A stretch of DNA of 7,690 nucleotides, taken from positions 1 through 7,690 of the forward strand of contig RFGQ01000265.1 of the NCBI GenBank assembly GCA_003695865.1, given 5' to 3'. Under the pieces are notes generated by a model. The model was not told the origin of the DNA and made no database searches. It saw nothing but the letters and a program-made list of their open reading frames with translations. Positions within the stretch are counted from its first letter, which is position 1. Each line of letters opens with the position of its first letter. The stretch comes from Gemmatimonadota bacterium. GTDB lineage: Bacteria; Gemmatimonadota; Gemmatimonadetes; Longimicrobiales; Gaopeijiaceae. Made by a program: the position numbers and the translations under genes. This document shows positions 1 to 5,922 of the stretch, piece after piece.

Positions 1-1
1 C

Positions 2-1393
2 CTGTCGGCCGCGCACAACCCGCTCTCCACCTTCGCGATCGACGTCGACCGCGCGTCGTACGCCAACGTGCGCCGCATCCTGCGGGAGGGGCGCCTGCCC
101 CCGGCCGACGCCGTGCGCGTGGAGGAGCTGATCAACTACTTCCCCTACGCCGACCCGGCCCCGGAGGGCGACGACCCGCTGGCCGCGCGGGCCGAGATCG
201 GCCGCGCACCGTGGAATCCCCAGCATCTGCTGGTGCGGGTTTCGTTGCGCGCCCGCCCCGTCGAAACCGAGGCGTTGCCGCCCTCGAACCTGGTCTTCCT
301 GGTCGACGTTTCGGGCTCGATGCAGTCGCCCGACAAGCTGCCGCTGCTGAAGCGGGCGCTCGCGCTGCTCGTCGATCAACTCCGCCCACAGGACCGGGTG
401 GCGATCGTGGTCTATGCGGGCGCCGCGGGTGTTGTACTCGAGTCCACGCCGGGCAGCGACCGGGCCACGATCCTGGAAGCGCTCGGCCGGCTCGAGGCGG
501 GCGGCTCCACCGCCGGCGCCGCGGGCATCGAGCTCGCCTACGCGGTCGCGCGCCGCAACCGCATCGAGGGAGGCAACAACCGCGTCATTCTGGCCACCGA
601 CGGCGACTTCAACGTGGGCCCGTCGAGCGAGGGGGAGCTCATCCGCCTGATCGAGCGCAGGCGCGCCGAGGGGACCTTCCTCACGGTGCTGGGCTTCGGC
701 ACCGGCAACCTGCAGGACGCCAAGATGGAGCAGCTCGCAGACCACGGGAACGGCAACTTCGCCTACATCGACGGCCTGCTCGAGGCCCGTAAAGTGCTGG
801 TCTCGGAGATGGGGGGCACGCTGCACACCGTCGCCAAAGACGTGAAGCTCCAGGTGGAGTTCAACCCGGCCCTCGTGCGCGCGTATCGGCTCATCGGCTA
901 CGAGAACCGCATGCTCGCGGCCGAAGACTTCGCCGACGACCGCAAGGACGGGGGCGAGATGGGAGCGGGGCACACCGTCACGGCGCTCTATGAGCTCGTG
1001 CCCACCTGGATCGAGCCCGACGTGACCGTGGGCACCGTCGACAGCCTGCGCTACCGCGCACCGGGCGAAGCCAGGGGAGACACGGACGAGCTCCTGTTCG
1101 TCAAGCTGCGCTACAAACAGCCCGACGCCGAACGCAGCGTCCTGCGCACCTTCGCCGTCGAAGCCCCGGCGGGGCCCGACGCGGTCGGGCAGGGCTCGGA
1201 CGATCTTCGCTTCGCGGCGGCGGTCGCGGGCTTCGGGATGCTGCTGCGCGGCTCACCCTACTGCGACTGGACGCTTACGGCCGCCGCCGCCCTGGCCCAG
1301 GGCGCGCGGGGCGACGACCCGGGCGGCCACCGGGCGGCGTTCGTCGAGATGGTGAGGCAGGCGGCCCGACTCGCGGATCAGGAAACCGGGTGA
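2..1393 (+). CDS. YfbK-type von Willebrand factor A domain protein, 5' end missing
   Basis: The reading frame is open from base 2, so the true start lies left of the window; 463 residues are visible. The first residues (NPLSTFAIDVDRASYANVRR) and the following EELINYFPY match the N-terminal domain that precedes VWA in the YfbK family. The VWA domain covers about residues 95-270. Its metal-binding MIDAS site looks complete: DVSGSM (D102, S104, S106), T170 in GGSTAG and D200 in ATDGD. The remaining C-terminal part fits the DUF3520 region of the same family. E. coli YfbK is around 575 residues, so roughly 100 are missing, probably including a lipoprotein or secretion signal that cannot be checked here. 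The family's role is poorly known; a cation-dependent protein-binding function at the cell envelope is inferred. The gene ends in TGA and converges on the phosphoribosyltransferase gene 26 bp away. Family assignment is firm; function is not. Confidence 0.93.
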   Translation: MSAAHNPLSTFAIDVDRASYANVRRILREGRLPPADAVRVEELINYFPYADPAPEGDDPLAARAEIGRAPWNPQHLLVRVSLRARPVETEALPPSNLVFLVDVSGSMQSPDKLPLLKRALALLVDQLRPQDRVAIVVYAGAAGVVLESTPGSDRATILEALGRLEAGGSTAGAAGIELAYAVARRNRIEGGNNRVILATDGDFNVGPSSEGELIRLIERRRAEGTFLTVLGFGTGNLQDAKMEQLADHGNGNFAYIDGLLEARKVLVSEMGGTLHTVAKDVKLQVEFNPALVRAYRLIGYENRMLAAEDFADDRKDGGEMGAGHTVTALYELVPTWIEPDVTVGTVDSLRYRAPGEARGDTDELLFVKLRYKQPDAERSVLRTFAVEAPAGPDAVGQGSDDLRFAAAVAGFGMLLRGSPYCDWTLTAAAALAQGARGDDPGGHRAAFVEMVRQAARLADQETG

Positions 1394-1404
1394 GACACTC
1401 GGGG

Positions 1405-1437
1405 GGAGCCGTGGGCGAGTCAGTCGTCCACGGCTCC
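1405..1437. terminator. GC-rich hairpin between convergent genes, candidate bidirectional terminator
   Basis: A perfect 10-bp inverted repeat, GGAGCCGTGG at 1405-1414 and CCACGGCTCC at 1428-1437, encloses a 13-base loop. It begins 11 bases after the VWA stop codon and overlaps the last codons of the oppositely oriented phosphoribosyltransferase gene. Neither side has a real T-tract (the plus strand continues TTCGTAGC), so it is not a textbook intrinsic terminator. Its position between two convergent 3' ends makes a shared terminator or RNA 3'-end stabiliser the likeliest role. Confidence 0.5.
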
Positions 1438-1959
1438 TTCGTAGCGAGGGTTCACGACCAGATCGTCGCCGTCGAAGATCTTGCGGTCCCACGGGAAGAT
1501 CACCGTGGCATCGGTCTCGAGCGCGAAATAGTCGGGCTTGTAGCCCTGCGTGCGCACGAAGCTCGTCGCGGTGCGCACCTCGGCCGGTCCGACGTCGCGC
1601 ACGGCGGCCAGCGCCAGGCGCAGGGTCTCACCGCTCGTCGCGATCTCGTCGACCAGCAGCACGCGGCGGCCGTGCGCCTCGAGGGGTGCCGACGAGAGCA
1701 CGGCCGGACGGTCACGCACGCGGCGGGCGCCTTCCTTGCGGCTCACGGTTATCGAGTGGAAGTCGACCCGCAGAATGGACGCCACGATCGCACCCGGAAT
1801 GGCTCCCGTACGCGCGATGCCGATGACCAGGTCGGGTCGGTAGTCGCGCGCGACCTTCAACGCAAGCGCGCGGCACACCTCCCCGAACATCTCCCAGGTC
1901 AGATTCAGATAGTCGTCCGCACCGGGCGAGAACGGGTTGTTCGGATACGGCTGTGACAT
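1420..1959 (-). CDS. Phosphoribosyltransferase family protein (COG2236-like)
   Basis: A 179-residue protein with the type I phosphoribosyltransferase layout. LTWEMFG lies near the N-terminus (20-26). A likely pyrophosphate-binding loop, GIARTG, is at 47-52. The PRPP-binding motif VLLVDEIATSGET spans 100-112, and a C-terminal segment IFPWDRKIF (154-162) resembles the PWE/PWD segment of COG2236-like enzymes. Such enzymes join PRPP to a purine or pyrimidine base, usually in salvage; the base cannot be read from the sequence. The PRPP motif departs from the common V-D-D-x-x-x-T-G-x-T: E105 replaces the second Asp and S109 the Thr. I chose the ATG at 1959 because GGAG lies 6 bases upstream; an in-frame ATG at 2028 would add 23 residues but has no such site. 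No signal peptide or membrane segment is seen, so it is probably cytoplasmic. It reads away from the 149-codon gene across a 195-bp gap. Confidence 0.88.
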   Translation of the reverse strand: MSQPYPNNPFSPGADDYLNLTWEMFGEVCRALALKVARDYRPDLVIGIARTGAIPGAIVASILRVDFHSITVSRKEGARRVRDRPAVLSSAPLEAHGRRVLLVDEIATSGETLRLALAAVRDVGPAEVRTATSFVRTQGYKPDYFALETDATVIFPWDRKIFDGDDLVVNPRYEGAVDD

Positions 1960-1965
1960 GCGGCG

Positions 1966-1969
1966 CTCC
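1966..1969 (-). promoter_or_regulatory. Ribosome binding site fixing the phosphoribosyltransferase start
   Basis: On the minus strand GGAG is followed by a 6-base spacer and the ATG at 1959. This favours the 179-residue form over a 202-residue extension from the ATG at 2028, which has no purine-rich site just upstream. Confidence 0.65.
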
Positions 1970-1991
1970 GGGGTTCGGGCCTCGTGCTCGC

Positions 1992-2021
1992 AAGGTAGCG
2001 CGGCGCGGATAGCCTCATCAA
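1992..2021 (-). promoter_or_regulatory. Possible sigma-70-type promoter for the phosphoribosyltransferase gene
   Basis: Read leftward, TTGATG (2021-2016) is separated by 18 bases from TACCTT (1997-1992). These match 4 of 6 and 3 of 6 bases of the -35 and -10 consensus. The start of transcription would fall about 25-30 bases before the ATG at 1959, which is a sensible leader length. It is one of the few less GC-rich spots in the divergent region. Such matches arise easily by chance, so this is a weak call. Confidence 0.28.
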
Positions 2022-2142
2022 TGCCCACGTGTGTCGCGCGCCCGGTTGACCCCCGGCCACGGCCTCGCCAACGTGCCCGCGGCGGTCGCGGCCCGGCCCC
2101 CGGCGCACCGACCGGGATCGGCCGCCTGCCGCAGTGCGCACG

Positions 2143-2151
2143 AAGGAGAGG
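2143..2151 (+). promoter_or_regulatory. Ribosome binding site pointing to a TTG start
   Basis: AAGGAGAGG is a strong Shine-Dalgarno sequence. From its GGAG core (2145-2148) there are 6 bases to the TTG at 2155. The alternative in-frame GTG at 2134 lies upstream of this motif and would place the motif inside the coding region. The TTG is therefore the better start. Confidence 0.75.
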
Positions 2152-2154
2152 TCC

Positions 2155-2604
2155 TTGGCAGACGACCCCGCGCTGGCCGCGCAGCGAAAGCTCGAAGCCG
2201 CCCTCGAGGCTTCAGGGGCACCCGACCCACGGGTGTATTACCGCGACGCGCTGCGCACGTTGCGCGAGCGCGATCCGGTGGCGTACGACGAACTCGTGGC
2301 CTACTACCGGGATGAACTCGTGCCCGCGGTCGCGGGCGGTGGGACGGAGCCGCTGGCAGCCTGGAGGGCCTACGGGCGGCTCCTGGCCGAGCGCGTCGCG
2401 CCCGGGCGGACGGTGAGCGTCGACCCGACGGGCCGGGCGGAGCCGTACGAGGAGCCCCCTCCGCCCGACCGGCTCGTGCTTCACCTGCCGGAGCGCGCCA
2501 ACCAGCGGGCCCTGGTCGTAGCCCTTCCGCTCGCTCCCACACCGGCTCAGAGCGCCACGCTCGATCTGCTGGTGGCGGGGCGGCAGCGGCTCCCCGACGC
2601 CTGA
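2155..2604 (+). CDS. Uncharacterised 149-residue protein, TTG start
   Basis: I do not recognise this family. The predicted protein starts at TTG 2155, placed by an AAGGAGAGG site just upstream. The N-terminal two thirds (about 5-82) looks mainly helical and charged, with DPRVYYRDALRTLRERD (24-40), AYDELVAYYRDELVPAV (43-59) and AAWRAYGRLLAERVAPG (68-84). A proline-rich linker follows (about 97-104, EPYEEPPPP). A short C-terminal segment resembles a strand-helix unit: DRLVLHLPER (105-114), ALVVALPLAP (119-128), then SATLDLLVAGRQ (133-144). No signal peptide, membrane segment, metal-binding cluster or known catalytic motif is visible, so it is probably cytoplasmic. The codon composition matches the neighbours. 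It is followed 12 bp later by a 93-codon gene with its own ribosome binding site, so the two are likely cotranscribed. That it is a real gene rests on the ribosome binding site, the intact frame and the protein-like pattern. Confidence 0.72.
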   Translation: MADDPALAAQRKLEAALEASGAPDPRVYYRDALRTLRERDPVAYDELVAYYRDELVPAVAGGGTEPLAAWRAYGRLLAERVAPGRTVSVDPTGRAEPYEEPPPPDRLVLHLPERANQRALVVALPLAPTPAQSATLDLLVAGRQRLPDA

Positions 2605-2607
2605 CCC

Positions 2608-2613
2608 GGAGGG
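2608..2613 (+). promoter_or_regulatory. Ribosome binding site of the 93-codon gene
   Basis: GGAGGG lies in the 12-base gap after the preceding stop codon, 3 bases before the ATG at 2617 (5 bases counted from the GGAG core). It supports separate translation of the second gene from a shared transcript. Confidence 0.7.
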
Positions 2614-2616
2614 ATC

Positions 2617-2898
2617 ATGAACGAAGAGCGCCTCAGGACCCCCACGAACATGGTCTGGTCCCCCCGGCCGGGCTGGGCGACCGTGCGCCTGGTCGGCACC
2701 TGCGCCGACCGTACGCTACGCCGCGGACAGGTGGTCCTGCACACCCCCAGCGCCGAGTACGACGTGCCCGGTCGCAGCGACGGACTCGAGCCGGGTACGG
2801 CGGTGATCATCCTGCACGAGGCCGCTCGTCTGGTCGAAGACGACCTGCACCTGGTGCCCGAGCACGCGGTGGTGGCGGTGGGAGAGGCCCTGCCCTGA
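2617..2898 (+). CDS. Uncharacterised 93-residue protein
   Basis: I do not recognise this family. The predicted 93-residue protein has alternating hydrophobic segments suggesting a small beta-rich fold: WATVRLVGTC (20-29), GQVVLHTPSAEYDVP (37-51), GTAVIILHEAARLV (60-73) and LHLVPEHAVVAVGEA (77-91). There is one cysteine (C29) and no signal peptide or membrane segment. The short beta-rich pattern ending in VVAVGE loosely recalls GroES-type co-chaperonins, but the segments do not align in order and I would not assign it there. The ATG at 2617 has GGAGGG just upstream. The gene follows the 149-codon gene by 12 bp, so a shared transcript and perhaps a shared job are likely. Its stop codon lies 4 bp from the stop of the convergent histidine kinase gene. 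No function is proposed. Confidence 0.68.
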   Translation: MNEERLRTPTNMVWSPRPGWATVRLVGTCADRTLRRGQVVLHTPSAEYDVPGRSDGLEPGTAVIILHEAARLVEDDLHLVPEHAVVAVGEALP

Positions 2899-2909
2899 CG
2901 CCCTAGCCC
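2888..2909 (-). other. G-quadruplex-like G-tract at the convergent junction
   Basis: On the minus strand the sequence reads GGG-CTA-GGG-CGTCA-GGG-CA-GGG, four runs of three G with loops of 3, 5 and 2. It covers both facing stop codons (2896-2898 and 2903-2905) and the 4-bp gap. The pattern is directly visible. Whether it folds, or affects transcription ends, is unknown; such motifs are common by chance in DNA this GC-rich. Confidence 0.4.
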
Positions 2910-5671
2910 GCCACCTCGCCCGAGGCCCTGCGCCCGAGTGCGGCGTCGATCGCTTCGGCGAGTTCCTGGGCGGTGAACGGCTTGCGGAGCACGACGAGTG
3001 AGGGGTCCAGGTCGCGGTGGGGGCCCAGCGCTTCGCCCGTGTAGCCCGACATGAAGAGCACCGCGGCGCCGGGGCGCTCGACCTTGAAGCGCTCCCATAA
3101 CTCGTGCCCTTTCATGCCGGGCATCACCAGGTCGGTGAAGAGCAGGTCGATGGCTTCGTCGGTGCCGCGCACGACTTCGAGCGCGCCTTCGGCGTCTCCG
3201 GCCTCGAGCACCCGATAGCCCCAGCGCTCCAGTCGCCGACGCACGAAGGCACGCACGCCTTCTTCGTCGTCCACGAGCAGGATGGTGCCGGTTCCCGGTG
3301 CCTGCACCTGCGCGGCGGGGGGACGCCCCGCCGACGTGCGCGCGGCCCGCACCGGCAGGAAGACGTGCATCGTCGTGCCCCGGCCCGGGGTGCTCTCGAC
3401 CGCGATGTGGCCGCCGGCCTGCTGGACGATTCCGTAGGCTGTCGAGAGCCCGAGCCCTGTGCCCTCGCCGCGCGGCTTCGTCGAGAAGAACGGATCGAAG
3501 ATCCGCTCCACGACCTCGGGCTCCATACCCACCCCGTCGTCGCGCACGCGCAGCACGGTCCACTCGCCCTCGGGCACCACGGTGTGGCCCACCCGCGTGG
3601 CCGTATCGAAGTGGACCGTGTCGGTCTCGATCTCGATGACGCCCCCCTCGCGCGTGGCGTCCCGTGCGTTGGCCACCAGGTTCAGGATCACCTGTTCGAT
3701 CTGCCCCGAGTCGGCGAACAAGGGCGTGCGCCGGTCGGCCAGGTACACGCGCAGATCCACGTGCGCGCCGAGAAGCCGCTGCAGGAAACCACGGTAGCCC
3801 TCCACCAGGTCACCCAGATCGAGCGCTTCGGGCGTGCTGTCCTGTTCGCGCGCGAAGGTGAGGAGCTGCCTCGTGAGTTTCGCGCCGCGCTCCTGCACGT
3901 CGACGAGCTCGCGTAGTCCGGCGGCGACGTCGCTCGGCAGGTCGTCGCGATCGAGCAGCACCTCGGCCTGGCCGCCCACGACCGTGAGCAGGTTGTTGAA
4001 GTCGTGCGCGACGCCCGACGCGAGCTGGCCGATCGCCTCCATCTTCTGCGACTGCCGAAGCTGCCCCTCGAGGTTCTTTCGTTCGCGAATGTCTCGGGCA
4101 ACGAACGACAGGTACTCGACGCTCCCGTCGGGCGCCGGGTGCGCCACCGCCGAGGTGAGCGCGGGAATGACCTCTCCGTCGGGCCCCTGCAGGGCGATCT
4201 CGCCCATCCACCGCCCGGTACGCACGATCGTGGGCAGAACGTCTTCGAAGATCTCGTCCCGGTACTCGGGGGGATGCAGATCAGAGACGAACAGACCCTC
4301 GAGGGGCGCGTCTTCCTCCAGCCCGACCAGGCGGCGCCCCACGGCGTTCAGATAGGTGACCCGGCCGTCGGGGCGCGCGAGGACCACGCAGTCGAGCGAA
4401 GCCTCCAGGGTACGCACCAGGCGCTGGCGTTCCGCCTCGGCCCGCCGGCGGGCCCAGGCCGACCCGAAGAGCTGAGCCACCAGGCGGAGGCGGGCGTCGA
4501 AGTCGTCGGCGAAGCCGCTCTCGTGGGCGACGTCGAAGCCGACGAAGCCCACCACCTCGCCTTCGCAGATCAGCGGCGCCGCCGCCATGGCGCGCACGCC
4601 GGCCTCTTCCATGTACTCCCGCTCGGCCCGGGCCTGCTCGCCGAGCACGTCGAGGCGGAGGACGATCACGGTGCGCCCGGCCAGCAACTCACCCGTAAAC
4701 CATCGGAAGCGATCGCACGGCACGTTCTGGAAGTCGTCGTGCTTCGAAGTGAGGCCCGCCGCAAACCACTCGCGCTGGTTCGAGAAGAACGTGTGGTCCG
4801 GCGAGAACACCGACAGGTACGACCGCTCCGCGCCGAGCGCCTCACCCAGCGCTCCGAGCGCCCGGTCGAGCGCGGCGTCGAAGTCGTGCAGGGAAACGTC
4901 GATGAACTCGGCCGAGAGCCGCTGCAGGAGCGCCAGGAACGCCTGCCGGTCGGCCGACTCGGCGCCGACCGCGTCGAGTCGCCGGCTCACCTCGTGGGCC
5001 CTGGCGGACTCCTCTTCGAGCAACCAGAGCACCAGAAAGACTCCCAGGCCGAAGAGGAGAACCAGGTCCAGGAAGTCGAGCACGCGCAGATCGCCGGGGG
5101 TCGGCACCCAGTAGCGCACCATGTAGTGCACCTGCTGCGCCGCGACGAGGGCGTGCGCGACCACGACCGAGCGATGCCCGAGCCAGCCGCGGGCCACTGC
5201 GGAGCGCCAGATCGCAAAGGCCGCGTAGGCGAACGCGGCACCCATGACCGCGTACCCCAGCGTCACCCGCCAGAGCGCTCGCACCTCGGGGGCCGCGCCC
5301 GCGGTCGCCTGCACGAGGAGAGCGCCCACCAGAATCGGTGCCACCACGATCGCGGCGAGCCCACGGCCCCTGGGCACCTCCACTCCGGAGAGCACCGCCG
5401 CTCCGGCCATCAGCAGAACCGCGTGCTCCAGCCCGCCCGCCACCGCGACGAAGCTGCCGACGTGGCGTAGCAGCGTGTCGGGTGTGCCCGTCGCCACCTG
5501 CGAGAGCGCCAGCGCGCCGCCGAGTCGGCCCAGCGCCGCGGCCGCCCAGGCAGCAGCCCAACAGCCCAGATAGAAGCGCCCGTACGCCCGCGCCACACCG
5601 AACAGGCACGCGGCGAGCAGCAGCGCCATCGCGGCCTGGGCGAGCAGCGAGGTCATGGCTGTGGTGTCCAT
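2903..5671 (-). CDS. Membrane-anchored hybrid histidine kinase (about 7 TM-GAF-PAS-HisKA-HATPase-REC)
   Basis: A 922-residue sensor kinase carrying its own receiver. About seven hydrophobic segments fill the N-terminus (roughly 8-27, 33-55, 74-96, 104-124, 138-158, 166-184, 197-218) and anchor it in the inner membrane. A GAF domain (about 245-410) has REWFAAGL and a long QNVP...ERE...GFVGFD stretch. A PAS domain follows (about 418-530). HisKA has the phosphoacceptor H556 in GVAHDFNNLL, the form common in HPK4-type kinases. The ATPase domain shows N668 (NLVANARDA), DDGVGM (711-716), FDPFFSTK (725-732) and GEGTGLGLS (735-743). The C-terminal receiver has acidic D801/D802, phosphoacceptor D847 (LFTDLVMPG), S875 and K897 (RKPF). 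All catalytic residues appear intact, so it should autophosphorylate H556 and pass phosphate to D847. No DNA-binding output domain or partner regulator is seen, so the onward target is unknown. The ATG at 5671 has GAGGGG 3 bases upstream. Confidence 0.95.
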   Translation of the reverse strand: MDTTAMTSLLAQAAMALLLAACLFGVARAYGRFYLGCWAAAWAAAALGRLGGALALSQVATGTPDTLLRHVGSFVAVAGGLEHAVLLMAGAAVLSGVEVPRGRGLAAIVVAPILVGALLVQATAGAAPEVRALWRVTLGYAVMGAAFAYAAFAIWRSAVARGWLGHRSVVVAHALVAAQQVHYMVRYWVPTPGDLRVLDFLDLVLLFGLGVFLVLWLLEEESARAHEVSRRLDAVGAESADRQAFLALLQRLSAEFIDVSLHDFDAALDRALGALGEALGAERSYLSVFSPDHTFFSNQREWFAAGLTSKHDDFQNVPCDRFRWFTGELLAGRTVIVLRLDVLGEQARAEREYMEEAGVRAMAAAPLICEGEVVGFVGFDVAHESGFADDFDARLRLVAQLFGSAWARRRAEAERQRLVRTLEASLDCVVLARPDGRVTYLNAVGRRLVGLEEDAPLEGLFVSDLHPPEYRDEIFEDVLPTIVRTGRWMGEIALQGPDGEVIPALTSAVAHPAPDGSVEYLSFVARDIRERKNLEGQLRQSQKMEAIGQLASGVAHDFNNLLTVVGGQAEVLLDRDDLPSDVAAGLRELVDVQERGAKLTRQLLTFAREQDSTPEALDLGDLVEGYRGFLQRLLGAHVDLRVYLADRRTPLFADSGQIEQVILNLVANARDATREGGVIEIETDTVHFDTATRVGHTVVPEGEWTVLRVRDDGVGMEPEVVERIFDPFFSTKPRGEGTGLGLSTAYGIVQQAGGHIAVESTPGRGTTMHVFLPVRAARTSAGRPPAAQVQAPGTGTILLVDDEEGVRAFVRRRLERWGYRVLEAGDAEGALEVVRGTDEAIDLLFTDLVMPGMKGHELWERFKVERPGAAVLFMSGYTGEALGPHRDLDPSLVVLRKPFTAQELAEAIDAALGRRASGEVAG

Positions 5672-5674
5672 GCA

Positions 5675-5680
5675 CCCCTC
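5675..5680 (-). promoter_or_regulatory. Ribosome binding site of the histidine kinase gene
   Basis: Read leftward, GAGGGG is followed by TGC and the ATG at 5671. The next in-frame ATG, at 5656, has no comparable purine-rich site, so the longer start is preferred. Confidence 0.6.
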
Positions 5681-5744
5681 GGGCCGTGGGGGTGGGTGTC
5701 GGCTGAAGGCGGACGTCGCGAGCGGGGAGGAAACGCGCCGTCCA

Positions 5745-5781
5745 CACTCCTAGAGTGGGACGGCCCCGCCGGTCCGGTCAA
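5745..5781 (-). promoter_or_regulatory. Possible kinase promoter overlapped by a 13-bp palindrome
   Basis: Leftward TTGACC (5781-5776) matches 5 of 6 bases of a -35 element. At the expected spacing the -10 candidate is poor (CACTCT, 5757-5752, spacer 18). This spot coincides with a perfect interrupted palindrome, CACTC-CTA-GAGTG (5745-5757), which could be an operator for a repressor. A leader of about 75 bases to the ATG would result. Both readings are tentative. Confidence 0.25.
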
Positions 5782-5896
5782 CGTCGAAGAGCGCTCCACT
5801 CAGGAGCATCGGCCCGGAGCGGCACATTCTGAAACGCCTGGCTCGCCGTCAGGCGACCCGGAGCGAAGCCGCGGAGGCAGGGGGGAGCCCGTCTCG

Positions 5897-5920
5897 GGCC
5901 CGGCAGACGTCGGCCGGGCC
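5897..5920 (-). terminator. Hairpin just after the DAK2-DegV stop codon, possible terminator
   Basis: A perfect 8-bp inverted repeat, GGCCCGGC (5897-5904) and GCCGGGCC (5913-5920), encloses an 8-base loop that itself contains GACGTC. Read leftward it starts 2 bases after the TGA at 5925-5923. No T-tract follows (CCGAGACGGG), so it may work with Rho, or only stabilise the 3' end. Position is the main argument. Confidence 0.42.
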
Positions 5921-5922
5921 GC

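Larger units (their letters stand above)
1960..2154. other. Divergent intergenic region
   Basis: These 195 bases separate the leftward phosphoribosyltransferase gene from the rightward 149-codon gene, so they should carry promoters for both. Besides the leftward promoter candidate, a rightward TTGACC at 2046-2051 could be a -35 element, but the best -10 at the right distance (CAACGT, 2069-2074) is poor. A CACGTG palindrome lies near 2026-2031. I see no credible small gene: the open frames here are high-GC background and lack conserved features. Confidence 0.5.
5672..5922. other. Intergenic region upstream of the histidine kinase
   Basis: These 251 bases lie between the end of the DAK2-DegV gene and the start of the kinase gene, both leftward. 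The length suggests the kinase has its own promoter. Besides the sites listed separately it holds two small hairpins (TCGCC-GTCA-GGCGA at 5843-5856 and GCTCC-ACTCA-GGAGC at 5793-5807) and a 9-bp direct repeat, CCCGGAGCG, at 5813-5821 and 5857-5865. I see no credible gene. The open frame at 5696-5974 on the plus strand would run into the opposite gene's 3' end and shows no conserved pattern. Confidence 0.5.

Noticed and set aside
1390..1956. A 188-codon plus-strand open frame opposite the phosphoribosyltransferase
   Set aside because: In register with the real gene's codons and without motifs; the PRPP motif is on the minus strand.
2018..2542. A 174-codon minus-strand open frame opposite the 149-codon gene
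   Set aside because: Arg/Pro/Ala-dominated composition and no plausible motif; the plus-strand frame has a strong ribosome binding site and protein-like alternation.
2617..2898. Assignment of the 93-residue protein as a GroES-type co-chaperonin
   Set aside because: Only the general beta-rich look and a VVAVGE segment agree; the order of segments differs and the mobile-loop and glycine patterns are missing.
2884..2931. Direct repeat GAGGCCCTGC at 2884-2893 and 2922-2931
   Set aside because: Both copies lie within or beside coding ends (GEALP and the kinase C-terminus) and are composed of common GC-rich codons; no mobile element or target-site context.
2547..3563. A 338-codon minus-strand open frame overlapping the 93-codon gene and the kinase 3' end
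   Set aside because: The product is very Arg/Ala/Gly-rich, typical of an off-frame reading of GC-rich DNA, and it overlaps the receiver and ATPase domains in another frame.
4004..5470. A 488-codon open frame on the plus strand opposite the histidine kinase
   Set aside because: Its codons are exactly in register with the kinase codons. In GC-rich genes the TTA, CTA and TCA codons that would create antisense stops are rare, so long in-register antisense frames are expected. The product has no recognisable domain, while the kinase frame has every catalytic motif.
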